Of a stretch of 64,000 bases of DNA, positions 25,567 to 35,394 are shown piece by piece (the first letter of the stretch is position 1; each line of letters begins with the position of its first letter). This DNA is from Chloracidobacterium validum (lineage in GTDB: Bacteria; Acidobacteriota; Blastocatellia; Chloracidobacteriales; Chloracidobacteriaceae), in the NCBI RefSeq assembly GCF_018304825.1, contig NZ_CP072648.1:1409501-1473500 (forward strand). Direction: 5' to 3'. The position numbers were made by a program, and so were the translations under genes. The notes under the pieces are model-generated. The model saw only the letters and a list, made by a program, of their open reading frames with translations, was not told where the DNA came from and made no database searches.

Positions 25567-26961
25567 TTAGAGTCCACCATCCACGGTTTCCCGTGGAACC
25601 CATCCTTCACTGATTGAAGCTGATTTGCGCTGCACCCACTTCTGGGGGCGCACCCGGTAAAACTGCCCACGGATTTCAAGAACATCGGCTTCCGTACCGG
25701 CTGAAAGTTCTCCAATCCAATCGCGGGCGGTGGGATTTTCAAGCGGGGCCGCTTGGACCTTGGTTGGCGTGACGATCTTGACGTGGAAAAGCGGGCGCGC
25801 CGGTGATGCCGCCGCTGGGCGTGGACGCTGCTGCCCGCGGACGGACTCCCGCGCAAACCGATAGAGCGCGACCAAGCTGCCAATAAACAACACAAGGCAG
25901 CCCAGAACGACGCCGACCCCAATCAGTCGCGTTGTCACGGGCGACGGCAGATCAGACCTGAGCAATCCTTCGGAACTAACGGATTTCAGCGCTGCGTCAG
26001 CGTGTCCGTGGTCCGTCGTGGGTAGGGAGACCGTCGCGTTAGGTTCGCCGGTTTTTGAATCCCCAGATACCAACAGCGCCACGGGCGAGACCACTGCGGC
26101 CGCGCGCTCCACATCAGCCCAAAACGCGGCAACACTTGGATAGCGGTCGGTCACGAAACTTGCTGTTGCCTGGTTCAACACCTTGAGAAGTGCGCCGGCG
26201 CTTGGATGCTCCGCCATCCGCGGTGGTAAGGCCGTAATCGGTTGGCCAACCAGCTCCAGTGGTGGCCGACCGGCTAACACGGCATAAAGCGTCTTGGCTA
26301 GAGCGTACCCATCCGTTGCGGCTGAAGGCGGCGCGCACTGCCCAGGCTGACATTCAGGCGGTTGGTAAAGATGTGGCTGGCTGTAACCATTCCACTGGCC
26401 GGCGGCAGGGTCCTCATCACTTGTCGCCGAACCAAAATCGGCCAGCTTGAGGGTTTGGCGATCGGCTGTCAGCAACAAGTTGGCCGGTTCGACATCCCGA
26501 TGAATGACGCCAAGGCTGTGGCAATGGGTCAAGGCGACCACAGCTTGCCGAAACAGATGCAGGGCGTCGGTCAAGGACAGCCCCCCTAGTGATGTGCTGA
26601 ATGAAGCCAGATCCCCACCGGCCAGGTATTCAAGCACGTGATAGTCAAACTGGACGCCGGCCACGTCGCGGGCCGCACCGCCCGCCAAGTACGGCACAAT
26701 GTGCGGGTGGCGCAGATAGTCGAGCCAAATTCCCTCTTGGCGGAAGCGTACGGTGCGCCCATGTTGCCCCTCGGCGGACAACGGCGCGCGCAGCCCAGGG
26801 AAACTGGCGGCCTTGATCACGACGGGCTGCTCGCTGGCTTGATCCAGCGCCAGGAAAATTTCCGCCTGCCTCCCAACGCCGAGGCGCTGCCGAATCAGGT
26901 AGCGCCCGGCCAGCACCGTATTTTCAAGTTGAAGGGATGTCACGCGCTGCCACTGCTCCAC
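25567..26961 (-). CDS. Membrane Ser/Thr kinase-like protein with altered catalytic loop and SH3-like tail
   Basis: A 464-residue kinase-fold protein. The N-lobe has GRYLIRQRLGVGRQAEIFLA and VVIKAA (Lys 50). The catalytic loop reads GVIHRDVEPANLLL: the usual Lys of HRDxKxxN is Glu (158), while His-Arg-Asp and Asn remain. LADFGSAT keeps DFG, and PPECQPG takes the place of APE. A transmembrane helix follows at about 333-353 (LIGVGVVLGCLVLFIGSLVA). The C-terminal 70 residues (GELSAGTEADVLEIRGQFYR, then GWVPRETV) resemble a bacterial SH3 domain, which often binds peptidoglycan. Catalytic activity is therefore doubtful. The start codon is GTG at 26961; a later GTG (codon 7) is possible. Confidence 0.85.
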   Translation of the reverse strand: MEQWQRVTSLQLENTVLAGRYLIRQRLGVGRQAEIFLALDQASEQPVVIKAASFPGLRAPLSAEGQHGRTVRFRQEGIWLDYLRHPHIVPYLAGGAARDVAGVQFDYHVLEYLAGGDLASFSTSLGGLSLTDALHLFRQAVVALTHCHSLGVIHRDVEPANLLLTADRQTLKLADFGSATSDEDPAAGQWNGYSQPHLYQPPECQPGQCAPPSAATDGYALAKTLYAVLAGRPPLELVGQPITALPPRMAEHPSAGALLKVLNQATASFVTDRYPSVAAFWADVERAAAVVSPVALLVSGDSKTGEPNATVSLPTTDHGHADAALKSVSSEGLLRSDLPSPVTTRLIGVGVVLGCLVLFIGSLVALYRFARESVRGQQRPRPAAASPARPLFHVKIVTPTKVQAAPLENPTARDWIGELSAGTEADVLEIRGQFYRVRPQKWVQRKSASISEGWVPRETVDGGL

Positions 26962-27093
26962 AACCCACCGGTTTCGCTCGCGGCAACATTACCGTATCTG
27001 GCGCTCGTGCCAGAAGGAAGGGACGCCCGGAAAGCAATCACCATCAACACCAGTTGCGCTCTTGGTCAAGAGTCCCATGCGCTAAACGCTTAC

Positions 27094-28005
27094 TCATCCA
27101 CGGTTGAGGACTTCGGCACCTAAGCGACGGCGGAGCGGCTCACTCCGCTCAGGGTGAAACTTGCGCGCCCACAATGCATCCGATGTCGTCAGTTGCTCCC
27201 AATGTTCCTCGGTCAGAATGCGCGGATGCCAGTCAGTCACGCCATTCCAGTCAATATAGTGCCAGTTGCGATGCTGTCCGACGAGATGGTTCGCGTTGCC
27301 AAGTATGCTCTGAAAGAGAGTCTCGACTGGGCAGGGCGACTGGGTGCCAGCTTGCGAGTAAGCTTCCAGGTAAAACCGTGTCACCGGATGCTGTGGAATA
27401 TCCGCATCGAGGATGTGGGCAACGGCCTGCGGTCCAAGCAAAAACCAGTCTGAACCGTGAAAAAGCCGGAAGTGTTTCCCAAAGGGAATGACTGACCGTG
27501 GGCGACGAACCCTAATGGGACGCCAGTAAAAGCGCCCACGTCGCGACACGAAAGGGACATGACCAATCGTGCGCTTGGCAACGGCTTCCTCAACGTATCG
27601 GTCAAGTTCCAACCCCGTGGACTGAAAGTCCACCTCACGCATGTCAACGTAGAAATCCGCCGTGAGCTTAGAAAGTTGGGCGACAATTTCACCGGCCGAC
27701 TTAATGGGATAGCAACTCGGCGACAGGGTGGCATACCACCGGGGAGGACGCGGCAAGCGGAACAAACATTCTAGCCCACGTACGATGGCAAACACTTTGC
27801 TGATATGTGACCAGTAAGTACGTCCGACGGGTGGTATCAGTCGCACGCCATAGCGCTTGACCAAGGCAGTATCCACGGCTGACTGGTAGGTGTCGTGGTG
27901 GAGCGCAATGTCAACCTCGCCCAGCTCACGCAGACGGGGAAGGAGTTTTGCCAGTAGCCGCCAGTCTTGGGACCTATGCGAAAGAATGACAAAGCCAATA
28001 GACAT
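27094..28005 (-). CDS. Core-2/I-branching-like glycosyltransferase (GT14-type)
   Basis: A 303-residue enzyme resembling bacterial members of the Core-2/I-branching (GT14) family, which transfer GlcNAc-like or xylose residues. Matching regions are MSIGFVILSHRSQDWRLLAK, VDIALHHDTYQSAVD, YATLSPSCYPIKSAGEIVAQ (acceptor-region Ser-x-x-CYP pattern), FHGSDWFLLGPQAVAHILD and PVETLFQSILGN (a PxETxFQ motif typical of the family). The end LTEEHWEQLTTSDALWARKF fits too. I chose ATG 28005 because homology starts at MSIGFVILSH; 76 extra in-frame codons upstream look non-coding. It is probably used for cell-surface polysaccharide. Confidence 0.8.
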   Translation of the reverse strand: MSIGFVILSHRSQDWRLLAKLLPRLRELGEVDIALHHDTYQSAVDTALVKRYGVRLIPPVGRTYWSHISKVFAIVRGLECLFRLPRPPRWYATLSPSCYPIKSAGEIVAQLSKLTADFYVDMREVDFQSTGLELDRYVEEAVAKRTIGHVPFVSRRGRFYWRPIRVRRPRSVIPFGKHFRLFHGSDWFLLGPQAVAHILDADIPQHPVTRFYLEAYSQAGTQSPCPVETLFQSILGNANHLVGQHRNWHYIDWNGVTDWHPRILTEEHWEQLTTSDALWARKFHPERSEPLRRRLGAEVLNRG

Positions 28006-28373
28006 GACACAAAGAACTTTATCTGAAGCTATATAGCCTGGCTCATCCACAACCGTTCTAGTCGGCGTCAATACCGCAAGCCCATCATCCTGAGCAAGCG
28101 ACTTTCGTGATCGAGCCAGACAAGAGACGGCAATGCAGCTCAACGGAGCACTGAACTGCGGTAAGTCGCCCGTCCCCAACGACTCACCCAATCCGTGCCT
28201 GCCAGAAGTCGGCATAGTCTTTTTAGTTTCCACAGCGTGAAACGTGTGTTACAACACGGAGCATCACCAAAGCTTGGATAACGCACCAGCCCGTCCAGAC
28301 TGGCTTCGCCCCGGTCTTTCGTGGTTGGTGTCTCAAAACAACGTCACACCCCAGAGAGAGGAGTGATCTAGGC
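28006..28373. other. Intergenic region upstream of Oar-like receptor 1
   Basis: About 370 bases between divergent genes. It holds the ribosome-binding site of the receptor (aggag at 28359-28363) and must hold promoters for both genes. I see no clear -35/-10 pair, hairpin or RNA gene. Confidence 0.4.
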
Positions 28374-31300
28374 ATGTCGAAACAACCTGACTACGCTTGT
28401 GCCTGGACGCGATGGGCAGTCCTGCTCTTGGTCTTGCTGGTGGGCAGCTTCACCCCGACGATGGCGCAATCGGGAGCAACGGGCATTGCCGGCACCATTC
28501 GGGACGAGCAAGGGCGCGTCATTGCCGGCGCGACCGTCACCTTGACGGACGCCGACCGGGGCACATCCCGCACACAGTCCACCGACAACAACGGCACGTA
28601 CAGTTTCAGCAACCTGACCACCGGCCGCTATAACCTGACCATCGAGGCCAACGGCTTCAAAAAGAAAGTGATCGAAAACATCCAGGGTCTCGTTGACAAG
28701 ACCACGGATGTTTCGGTCGCGCTCGAAGTCGGTGGTACGGACGAAATCGTGACGGTTTCGGCCAGCTCGCTCGACGCGGTCATCAACACCCAAAACGCCA
28801 GCTTGGGCAACAACTTCGTCGAGCAACAGATCAAACAGTTGCCGCTCGAGGGACGTAACGTCGCCGCGCTGTTGAGCCTGCAACCCGGCGTCACGGCCGA
28901 TGGCTATGTTGCCGGCGGACGCAGCGACCAAGCCAACATCACCCTTGATGGGGTAGATGTCAATGATCAGGTCAACGGCTTCGCCTTCACACCGGTCTTG
29001 CGCGTCACCCCTGATTCGGTGAGCGAATTCCGGGTCACGACGGTCAATGCCGACGCCAACCAGGGGCGCTCTTCTGGGGCGCAAATCTCACTGGTCACGA
29101 AAAGCGGCACGAATGAGTTTCACGGCACGCTGTTTCACTTCCACCGCAATAGCATCACGGCGGCCAACGATTTCTTCAATAACCTGGCCGGTACGCGACG
29201 GCCACAACTGATTCGGAATCAGTTCGGTGGCGCCATTGGCGGGCCCATCGTCAAAGATCGGCTGTTTTTCTTTTTCACCTACGAAGGACTCCGGGAAGCC
29301 AAGGGTACGCCGGTGACCCGCCTCGTGCCACGGCCCACGATGGGACAGGGGACGCTTCGGTTTATCAACCCCGGTGGGGGGATCACAACCCTGACCCGTC
29401 CACAGTTGGAGGCAATTTTCCCGGCCGTTGGTCTCAACCCGGTCACGCTCCAGCTCATGGCGCAGGCCGCACAGCGCTACCCGGTCAACAATGACCAGGT
29501 TGGCGATGGTCTCAACACGGGTGGCTTTACCTTCAACGCGCCGCTGCCGGTCCGCCAAAACACCAGCATTGCGCGCTTTGACTGGAATGTGGATCGCCAA
29601 AGCCGGCATGTCCTTTCAGCGCGTCTCAACTATCAGTTTGACAACAGCGCGCGCGCTGCCCAGCAGTTTCCAGACACGCCCACCCCAACCGCCTGGGAGC
29701 ACCCAACCGGGATGGCGGTCAGCCACACCTGGACCATCTCCAACAATAAAATCAATGTGTTCCGATTTGGCATCACGCGCAATGCGTTTACCCTGGGTGG
29801 CGACTCTAACCAAAACTCGCTCAACCTACGCGACGTGTTCCAGCCATTTGCATTTTCACGGTCACTCTCGCGGGTGTCGCCCGTGTATAACTTCGTCAAT
29901 GACTTCACACTCATCAAAGGCAGCCACTCGTTCCAATTTGGCGGCAACGTGCGCCTGATTCGGAACAAGGTGGACAACTCAGCCCGCTCCTTCGATGCGG
30001 TCATTGCCAACTTCTCGTTTTACCAGCAAAGCGGGGCCGTTCTCTCCAACCCCATTATTGCCGCCGGCTTTCCCATCAGCACCGGCTTTCGCAGCCCGGT
30101 TCAGGTGGCGATGTCGGCACTTATCGGACGGGCATCGCAGTACTCAGCCAACTTCAACTTCACCCGCGATGGCTCGCTGCTCAACAGTGGCGTTCCCATT
30201 CGGCGCGACGTCGCCACCGAAGAATACGAAGGCTACATTCAGGATACGTGGCGGATTCGTCCCAATCTGACCTTCACTTATGGTATCCGCTACAGCGTCA
30301 GTCGTCCGGTCTATGAGCAAAACGGACTGCAAGCGCGGACGACCGTTCCCCTGGGCGAGTACTTTCAGGGACGGTTGCGCGGCATGGAAACCGGTGTGCC
30401 GTTCAATGACCGCATCGTGGTGGACCTGGCCGGGCCGGCAAACGGTAAGCCGGGTAACTACGAAATTGACTGGAACAACTGGCAACCCCGCTTTGCCATT
30501 GCTTGGTCGCCCAGCGCCGAAGGTGGCTTCTGGAAGCGGTTGCTTGGGAATGAGGGTGACACCATCCTGCGTGGTGGCTACGGGCTGATCAACGATTACT
30601 ACGGAACGCAAATTGCTTTCCAGTTCGACAACAACAACACGCTTGGCTTTTCGTCACAGTCGTTGACGCCAGCCAACTCTTTCAACGTCACCACTCGCCC
30701 CGGCCCGTTAATCACCGGTGTCGGTCAACAGGTGCGCGGGCTTCCGCTCATCACGATTCCGGGGCAACTGACCTTCCCCCGCCAGCAGCCGTCGTCATTT
30801 GGGCGCATTCAAGCGATTGAGCAATCCCTCGATGCAACGGTCCGCGCGCCTTACAACCATGTCTTCAACGCGACGATTGGGCGCAAGCTGCCGGCCGGAC
30901 TGTACGTTGAAGCCTCCTACGTCGGACGGATTGGACGCAACCTGCTGGCTACCCGCGATGTGGCGGCACTCAACAACCTGCGCGATCCGCAGTCAGGACA
31001 AGACTGGTACACCGTCGCCGGCATCCTCGCCGACCTGCGCGACCGGAATGCGCCGTTGTCGGCAGTGCCCAACCTAGCTTACTTCACCAATCTTTTCCCT
31101 GGGGTTGACCTGATCGGCGCGCTCGGCGATTTCTTCGTGGGCGATGAGGATGCTTTCCGGGGGCTGACCCCAACCCAGGCGGTCTATGCTTCAATTGCGC
31201 GGATTCCGGTTCCGGGCATTGGCGTCATTGACGGCATTGCTGGGAGCGACTGGACCACGCTCCAGTTGGCCTTTGACTACGCCAACTTCTTCTTCCGCAC

Positions 31301-32168
31301 GGACGGGCGTCCCGGCACGCCAATTTTCTTCCAGCCCCAATACGGAACGCTCGCCGCTTGGGGCAGCATTGCCACATCGGACTACCACGGCTTTACGCTT
31401 TCGGTGCGGCAACGCTACAAAGACCAACTGACTTGGGACTTCAACTACACGCTGTCGAAATCGCTCGACACGGCATCGGGACTCCAGCGCTTCGGGCAGT
31501 TTGGCAGCGCGCTGATCCTCAACCCGATCCGGCCCCAGGATAACCGTTCCTTCTCGGATTTCGACACGCGGCATATCATCAACGTCAACTCGATTTGGGA
31601 CATTCCGGTTGGGCGTGGGCGTGCCTTTGCCTCCGACATCCCCCGCTGGGCGGATGCGTTTATCGGCGGCTGGCAGTTGACGACCATTTTCCGGTGGAAC
31701 TCCGGTCTGCCGGTGGATGCCCCGTTTGACGGGCGGCGCTGGGCGACCAACTGGAACGTGCAAAGCAACGGCGTCCCGGTGCGTCCGATTTCATCATCAC
31801 CAACGCGCAACGGAGCCGGTGGACGCCCCAACTTGTTCCGTGACCCAGCCGCAGCCTCGCAGACCTTCCGTAATCCACGCGCTGGCGAAACCGGTGGGCG
31901 GAATATCCTGCGCGATCCAGGCTTCGTGTCGCTCGACTTTGGGTTGGGCAAGTACTTCCGCATGCCGTGGAGTGAAAAGCAAACCTTGCTTTTCCGGTGG
32001 GAGGTTTTCAACGCCACCAACACGGCTAGGCTGACCGGAGCGCAGACTGTCAACTACCAGCTTCCGCAGGACTCGACCACCAGCACACCAGGGCCGAACT
32101 TCGGACGCTTTACGCTCACCCAAGGACCGCCCCGGATTATGCAGTTTGCCCTGCGTTACACGTTCTAA
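28374..32168 (+). CDS. TonB-dependent receptor 1, Oar-like
   Basis: A 1264-residue outer-membrane protein. A signal peptide (VLLLVLLVGSFTPTMAQS) is followed by a carboxypeptidase-regulatory-like domain (GIAGTIRDEQGRVIAGATVT...). Then comes the plug (IKQLPLEGRNVAALLSLQPG, QANITLDGVDVND, RVTTVNADANQGRSSGAQIS), and a very long beta-barrel ending RIMQFALRYTF with the usual C-terminal aromatic residue for barrel assembly. Oar-like receptors are abundant in Acidobacteriota; substrates are mostly unknown. Start ATG 28374 has aggag 10 bases ahead. A strong terminator follows, so it is a single-gene transcript. Confidence 0.93.
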   Translation: MSKQPDYACAWTRWAVLLLVLLVGSFTPTMAQSGATGIAGTIRDEQGRVIAGATVTLTDADRGTSRTQSTDNNGTYSFSNLTTGRYNLTIEANGFKKKVIENIQGLVDKTTDVSVALEVGGTDEIVTVSASSLDAVINTQNASLGNNFVEQQIKQLPLEGRNVAALLSLQPGVTADGYVAGGRSDQANITLDGVDVNDQVNGFAFTPVLRVTPDSVSEFRVTTVNADANQGRSSGAQISLVTKSGTNEFHGTLFHFHRNSITAANDFFNNLAGTRRPQLIRNQFGGAIGGPIVKDRLFFFFTYEGLREAKGTPVTRLVPRPTMGQGTLRFINPGGGITTLTRPQLEAIFPAVGLNPVTLQLMAQAAQRYPVNNDQVGDGLNTGGFTFNAPLPVRQNTSIARFDWNVDRQSRHVLSARLNYQFDNSARAAQQFPDTPTPTAWEHPTGMAVSHTWTISNNKINVFRFGITRNAFTLGGDSNQNSLNLRDVFQPFAFSRSLSRVSPVYNFVNDFTLIKGSHSFQFGGNVRLIRNKVDNSARSFDAVIANFSFYQQSGAVLSNPIIAAGFPISTGFRSPVQVAMSALIGRASQYSANFNFTRDGSLLNSGVPIRRDVATEEYEGYIQDTWRIRPNLTFTYGIRYSVSRPVYEQNGLQARTTVPLGEYFQGRLRGMETGVPFNDRIVVDLAGPANGKPGNYEIDWNNWQPRFAIAWSPSAEGGFWKRLLGNEGDTILRGGYGLINDYYGTQIAFQFDNNNTLGFSSQSLTPANSFNVTTRPGPLITGVGQQVRGLPLITIPGQLTFPRQQPSSFGRIQAIEQSLDATVRAPYNHVFNATIGRKLPAGLYVEASYVGRIGRNLLATRDVAALNNLRDPQSGQDWYTVAGILADLRDRNAPLSAVPNLAYFTNLFPGVDLIGALGDFFVGDEDAFRGLTPTQAVYASIARIPVPGIGVIDGIAGSDWTTLQLAFDYANFFFRTDGRPGTPIFFQPQYGTLAAWGSIATSDYHGFTLSVRQRYKDQLTWDFNYTLSKSLDTASGLQRFGQFGSALILNPIRPQDNRSFSDFDTRHIINVNSIWDIPVGRGRAFASDIPRWADAFIGGWQLTTIFRWNSGLPVDAPFDGRRWATNWNVQSNGVPVRPISSSPTRNGAGGRPNLFRDPAAASQTFRNPRAGETGGRNILRDPGFVSLDFGLGKYFRMPWSEKQTLLFRWEVFNATNTARLTGAQTVNYQLPQDSTTSTPGPNFGRFTLTQGPPRIMQFALRYTF

Positions 32169-32193
32169 ACCAAAGCAAACAAAGCTTGAAGCC

Positions 32194-32226
32194 AGGCGAT
32201 GGGCCCTCTGCCCATCGCCTTTTTTT
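32194..32226 (+). terminator. Strong intrinsic terminator after Oar-like receptor 1
   Basis: A perfect 11-bp GC-rich stem (aggcgatgggc 32194-32204 with gcccatcgcct 32210-32220), a 5-base loop and a run of seven T (32220-32226), 25 bases after the stop codon. Confidence 0.95.
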
Positions 32227-32313
32227 GGCAACCCGGATTTTGACTTGCTCACCTAAAAAGCGTAACTTCGCAGGGACAATACCCCCTGACCAGGTGCTTC
32301 GCATAGTTTTCCG

Positions 32314-33039
32314 ATGGCTTCGTCAGATACCACCCCAGCCCTACCATCGAGCGCCTTGCCGAGCGCGGCGGTGGATACGCCTGATGCTCTGAAAGACTTG
32401 CCGGCTGAGCAGCACGCCGCCATCGCCGAGCTAGAGGAAATTTCCCAGTCACCGGGCGATACCTCACGGGACCGCGCGGCGGACATCGAGCTGGTGGACC
32501 GCTGCCGCGCCGGTGAAGCGGCGGCTTGGGAGCACCTCGTCCGCCAATACTCCCGACGGGTGTATCACCTGGCCTACAAGTTTGTCGGACGCCACGAGCA
32601 GGCCGAAGACCTGACGCAGGAAGTTTTTCTCAAGATTTACCGTTCACTCGACCAGTACAACCCGGACGTCGGCGACCTCCCCAACTGGCTGCTCCGGCTG
32701 GCGCGCAATTTGATTATTGATGACTATCGTCGCCGGCAACGCCAGCCGGTGGACGGCAGCGAAGATATCGAAGTCCATGTCCACCACTTGCGTAGCAGCA
32801 CGGACCATCCCCACCGCCATATCGAGCGCAAGGAGCAATCCCTGCAAATCATGCAGGCCATCGAGAAACTTTCCCCTGACCTGCGCCAGTGCGTCATCAT
32901 GCGCGACATCGAAGAAATGACCTACCAGGAAATCGTCGAAAAGCTTCAGATTCCCGAAGGCACGGTCAAGTCCCGGATCAATCGCGGACGCATCGAGTTG
33001 GCACGTATCCTGCGCCGAATGAAAGTCATCGGAACGTGA
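32314..33039 (+). CDS. RNA polymerase sigma factor, ECF (sigma-70 family)
   Basis: A 241-residue group 4 sigma factor. Region 2 (about 55-125) includes LVDRCRAGEAAAWEHLVRQY, AEDLTQEVFLKIYRSLDQYN and NWLLRLARNLIIDDYRRRQR. Region 4 (about 165-235) includes LSPDLRQCVIMRDIEEMTYQ and EIVEKLQIPEGTVKSRINRG. An N-terminal extension of about 55 residues rich in Ala, Pro and Asp has no recognised motif. No anti-sigma gene (zinc-binding or membrane) is next to it; lysS follows 63 bases downstream. The regulon is not visible. Confidence 0.93.
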   Translation: MASSDTTPALPSSALPSAAVDTPDALKDLPAEQHAAIAELEEISQSPGDTSRDRAADIELVDRCRAGEAAAWEHLVRQYSRRVYHLAYKFVGRHEQAEDLTQEVFLKIYRSLDQYNPDVGDLPNWLLRLARNLIIDDYRRRQRQPVDGSEDIEVHVHHLRSSTDHPHRHIERKEQSLQIMQAIEKLSPDLRQCVIMRDIEEMTYQEIVEKLQIPEGTVKSRINRGRIELARILRRMKVIGT

Positions 33040-33064
33040 TGTGTTACGGGAAGCCCGACGCTTA

Positions 33065-33094
33065 TTGAGTTCAGTCACGTTGAGTTCAGTCACG
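33065..33094. repeat. 15-bp perfect tandem duplication before lysS
   Basis: Two adjacent copies of ttgagttcagtcacg (33065-33079 and 33080-33094) end 8 bases before the lysS ATG. They occupy the ribosome-binding region; no AGGAGG-like site is present there. Confidence 0.9.
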
Positions 33095-33102
33095 CAACCG
33101 CC

Positions 33103-34647
33103 ATGGAAGACAACGAATATACCCAACAACGCCGCCGGCACTTGGCTGAAATCCAAAAGCTCGGATTGCCGCTCTACCCGGCCGGCTATGCGCGAACCCA
33201 CACGATTGACGCCATCGTGTCCGCCTATGGCGACCTTTCGACCGAGGCGCTGGAAGCTGCGAGTCAGGCAGTGCGCGTCGCCGGACGCATCCAGGCCATC
33301 AATCTCATGGGCAAAGCCGCCTTTCTTCGCTTCACGGACGGCACGGCAACCCTCCAGGCCTACCTGCGGAAAAATGAACTCCCCGAAGACCAGTGGACGC
33401 TCTTCAAGCTGCTCGACCTGGGGGACTTCATTGGCGTCGAAGGCAAGCTCTTTCGGACGCGCACTGGCGAACTCTCCGTCCACACCACCACGCTCACCTT
33501 TCTGACCAAAGCCATCCTACCGCCCCCGGATAAGCATTCCGGGCTTCAGGACATCGAGTTACGTTACCGGCGGCGCTATGCCGACTTGATCGCCAACCGC
33601 GATGTGCGCCTGGTCTTCGTCAAGCGGGCCAAGATCATCCAGGCGATTCGGCGTTTCTTTGACGCGCGGGGCTACCTCGAAGTCGAAACGCCTATGTTGC
33701 ACCCGATTGCCTCCGGCGCGACGGCGCGACCATTTGTGACGCACCATAACGCGCTCGACATGCCCCTTTATGCGCGAATCGCGCCGGAGCTGTACCTGAA
33801 ACGGCTGATTGTGGGCGGTTTTGAAAAGGTTTACGAAATCAACCGCAACTTTCGCAATGAGGGGCTTTCGACGCGCCATAACCCGGAATTCACCATGCTG
33901 GAATTCTATGAAGCCTATGCCACATACGAAGACCTCATGACGCTCACCGAAGACCTCATCACGAACGTCGTGGCCCAAACCTGCGAGACCGAGACGATTC
34001 CATACGGAGAAGCCACGATTTCGTTTGCGCGTCCGTGGCGGCGGCTGACGATGCAGGAGGCCATCGCCACTTACTGGCCGACCGATGACAAACCGCAGCC
34101 GACCGACCTTGCCGACCTTGACGGCGTAACGCGCGCACTCCAGCGTCTCAGCCTACCGATCCCACCAAACGCCGGTTACGGCAAGTGCCTTGGTGAGCTG
34201 TTTGAGCAGGTTGCCGAGCCGCACTTGATTCAACCAACGTTCATCACCCGCTTCCCAACCGAACTCAGCCCGCTCGCGCGCCATGCCGACGATGACCCAA
34301 ACTTCGTGGACCGCTTTGAACTCTTCATTGGTGGGATGGAGTGCGCCAATGCCTTTTCAGAACTCAACGACCCAGACGAACAGCGGCGGCGCTTCGAGCA
34401 ACAACTGGCGGAACGGGCCAAAGGTGACGTCGAAGCCATGCCACTCGACGAAGACTTCATCCGGGCGCTGTCCTACGGGATGCCACCAACAGCCGGCGAA
34501 GGAATCGGCATTGACCGGCTCGTCATGCTGCTGACGAATCAGCGTTCGATTCGGGATGTGATTCTATTTCCGCATCTGCGGCCGGAGGGTTCGGCGGCGC
34601 CAGCGCCCGCAGCGAAAACGCCGCAATGTGACGCGCAACCCGCTTGA
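33103..34647 (+). CDS. lysS: Lysyl-tRNA synthetase, class II
   Basis: A 514-residue class II synthetase. The OB-fold anticodon domain (about 55-150: [20 protein letters not shown]) is followed by the catalytic domain with motif 1 ([20 protein letters not shown]), motif 2 ([20 protein letters not shown]) and motif 3 ([20 protein letters not shown]). Length and motifs match LysS. The last 125 bases, including motif 3, overlap the 3' end of the convergent TetR gene on the other strand. The C-terminus has an extra Ala/Pro-rich tail ([20 protein letters not shown]) beyond the usual LFPxxRP end. Confidence 0.96.
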   Translation: MEDNEYTQQRRRHLAEIQKLGLPLYPAGYARTHTIDAIVSAYGDLSTEALEAASQAVRVAGRIQAINLMGKAAFLRFTDGTATLQAYLRKNELPEDQWTLFKLLDLGDFIGVEGKLFRTRTGELSVHTTTLTFLTKAILPPPDKHSGLQDIELRYRRRYADLIANRDVRLVFVKRAKIIQAIRRFFDARGYLEVETPMLHPIASGATARPFVTHHNALDMPLYARIAPELYLKRLIVGGFEKVYEINRNFRNEGLSTRHNPEFTMLEFYEAYATYEDLMTLTEDLITNVVAQTCETETIPYGEATISFARPWRRLTMQEAIATYWPTDDKPQPTDLADLDGVTRALQRLSLPIPPNAGYGKCLGELFEQVAEPHLIQPTFITRFPTELSPLARHADDDPNFVDRFELFIGGMECANAFSELNDPDEQRRRFEQQLAERAKGDVEAMPLDEDFIRALSYGMPPTAGEGIGIDRLVMLLTNQRSIRDVILFPHLRPEGSAAPAPAAKTPQCDAQPA

Positions 34648-35320
34648 CGAACCGGGGTGTCAAGCTGTTCTCCCGCGCCAGTTGCAAGGTAATCGGACGG
34701 CAAAAGTGCATGTGCAGGCACTGCCCAACGATGCTGAAGGCGTGGAGTGCGACATCGGTTTCCTGTTTCAAGTCGGGCCGCGCGAGCCGGATAAGCGCCT
34801 TGAGAATCTCAAACCGGGGTTCAATGAACTCCCGCACGACGATGTCGAGCGCCCCGGTCGGATGCAGCATTTCATGCGACATCAGCGCCGGAGAGTAGTC
34901 CGTTTCCCCTTGCCGCCCATAGAGATGCGTGACAAATGCCGTAATGAACTGGGCAATCCCCTGCCGGGCGGCTTCGGGTGTGCCGCTGCGCTGTGCTGCG
35001 CGCAGAATCCGCGCGAAGTGTGGCGTGATGTCTTTTGCGCGCCGCATCGCATGGCGCAGCGTTTCGAGGTAAAGCTCTTCCTTACTGCGGAAGTGATAGT
35101 TGACGGCAGCGATGTTGACGCCGGCTTCTGCCGCCAGGTCGCGGATGCTTGTGCACGTAAAGCCACGTTCGGCAAAAAGCCGTTCAGCCACGATGAGCAG
35201 GCGCGTCTTGGCGTCCGCGTCACCATCTACTGCCCGCCGCCGGCGCGGCGATCCGTTCGATTCGTTTGGCGATACCACCGCTGGGGACGGTCCGGTTTCA
35301 AGCGAGGTCGGAGAAGTCAT
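34523..35320 (-). CDS. TetR-family transcriptional regulator of the efflux operon
   Basis: A 265-residue TetR regulator. The helix-turn-helix domain (about 37-90) reads [40 protein letters not shown] and [15 protein letters not shown]. The C-terminal ligand domain ([40 protein letters not shown]) resembles the CecR/YbiH-type C-terminus. The first 35 residues and the last 25 or so are extra compared with typical members. It lies 70 bases after the MFS gene, third in the order TolC-MFS-TetR, so it probably controls that operon in response to an exported compound. Confidence 0.9.
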   Translation of the reverse strand: MTSPTSLETGPSPAVVSPNESNGSPRRRRAVDGDADAKTRLLIVAERLFAERGFTCTSIRDLAAEAGVNIAAVNYHFRSKEELYLETLRHAMRRAKDITPHFARILRAAQRSGTPEAARQGIAQFITAFVTHLYGRQGETDYSPALMSHEMLHPTGALDIVVREFIEPRFEILKALIRLARPDLKQETDVALHAFSIVGQCLHMHFCRPITLQLARENSLTPRFVKRVARHIAAFSLRALAPPNPPAADAEIESHPESNADSSAA

Positions 35321-35366
35321 GGGCTACTTGGCTGAGGCCTCCACGTGTTAGAGCGATCCGCTCATT

Positions 35367-35394
35367 CAAGCTGGTTCAAACAAGCTGGTTCAAA
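35367..35394. repeat. 14-bp perfect tandem duplication at the MFS stop codon
   Basis: Two adjacent copies of caagctggttcaaa (35367-35380 and 35381-35394). The second copy contains the stop codon of the MFS gene (complement of 35390-35392); the first lies in the gap before the TetR gene. Confidence 0.9.
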
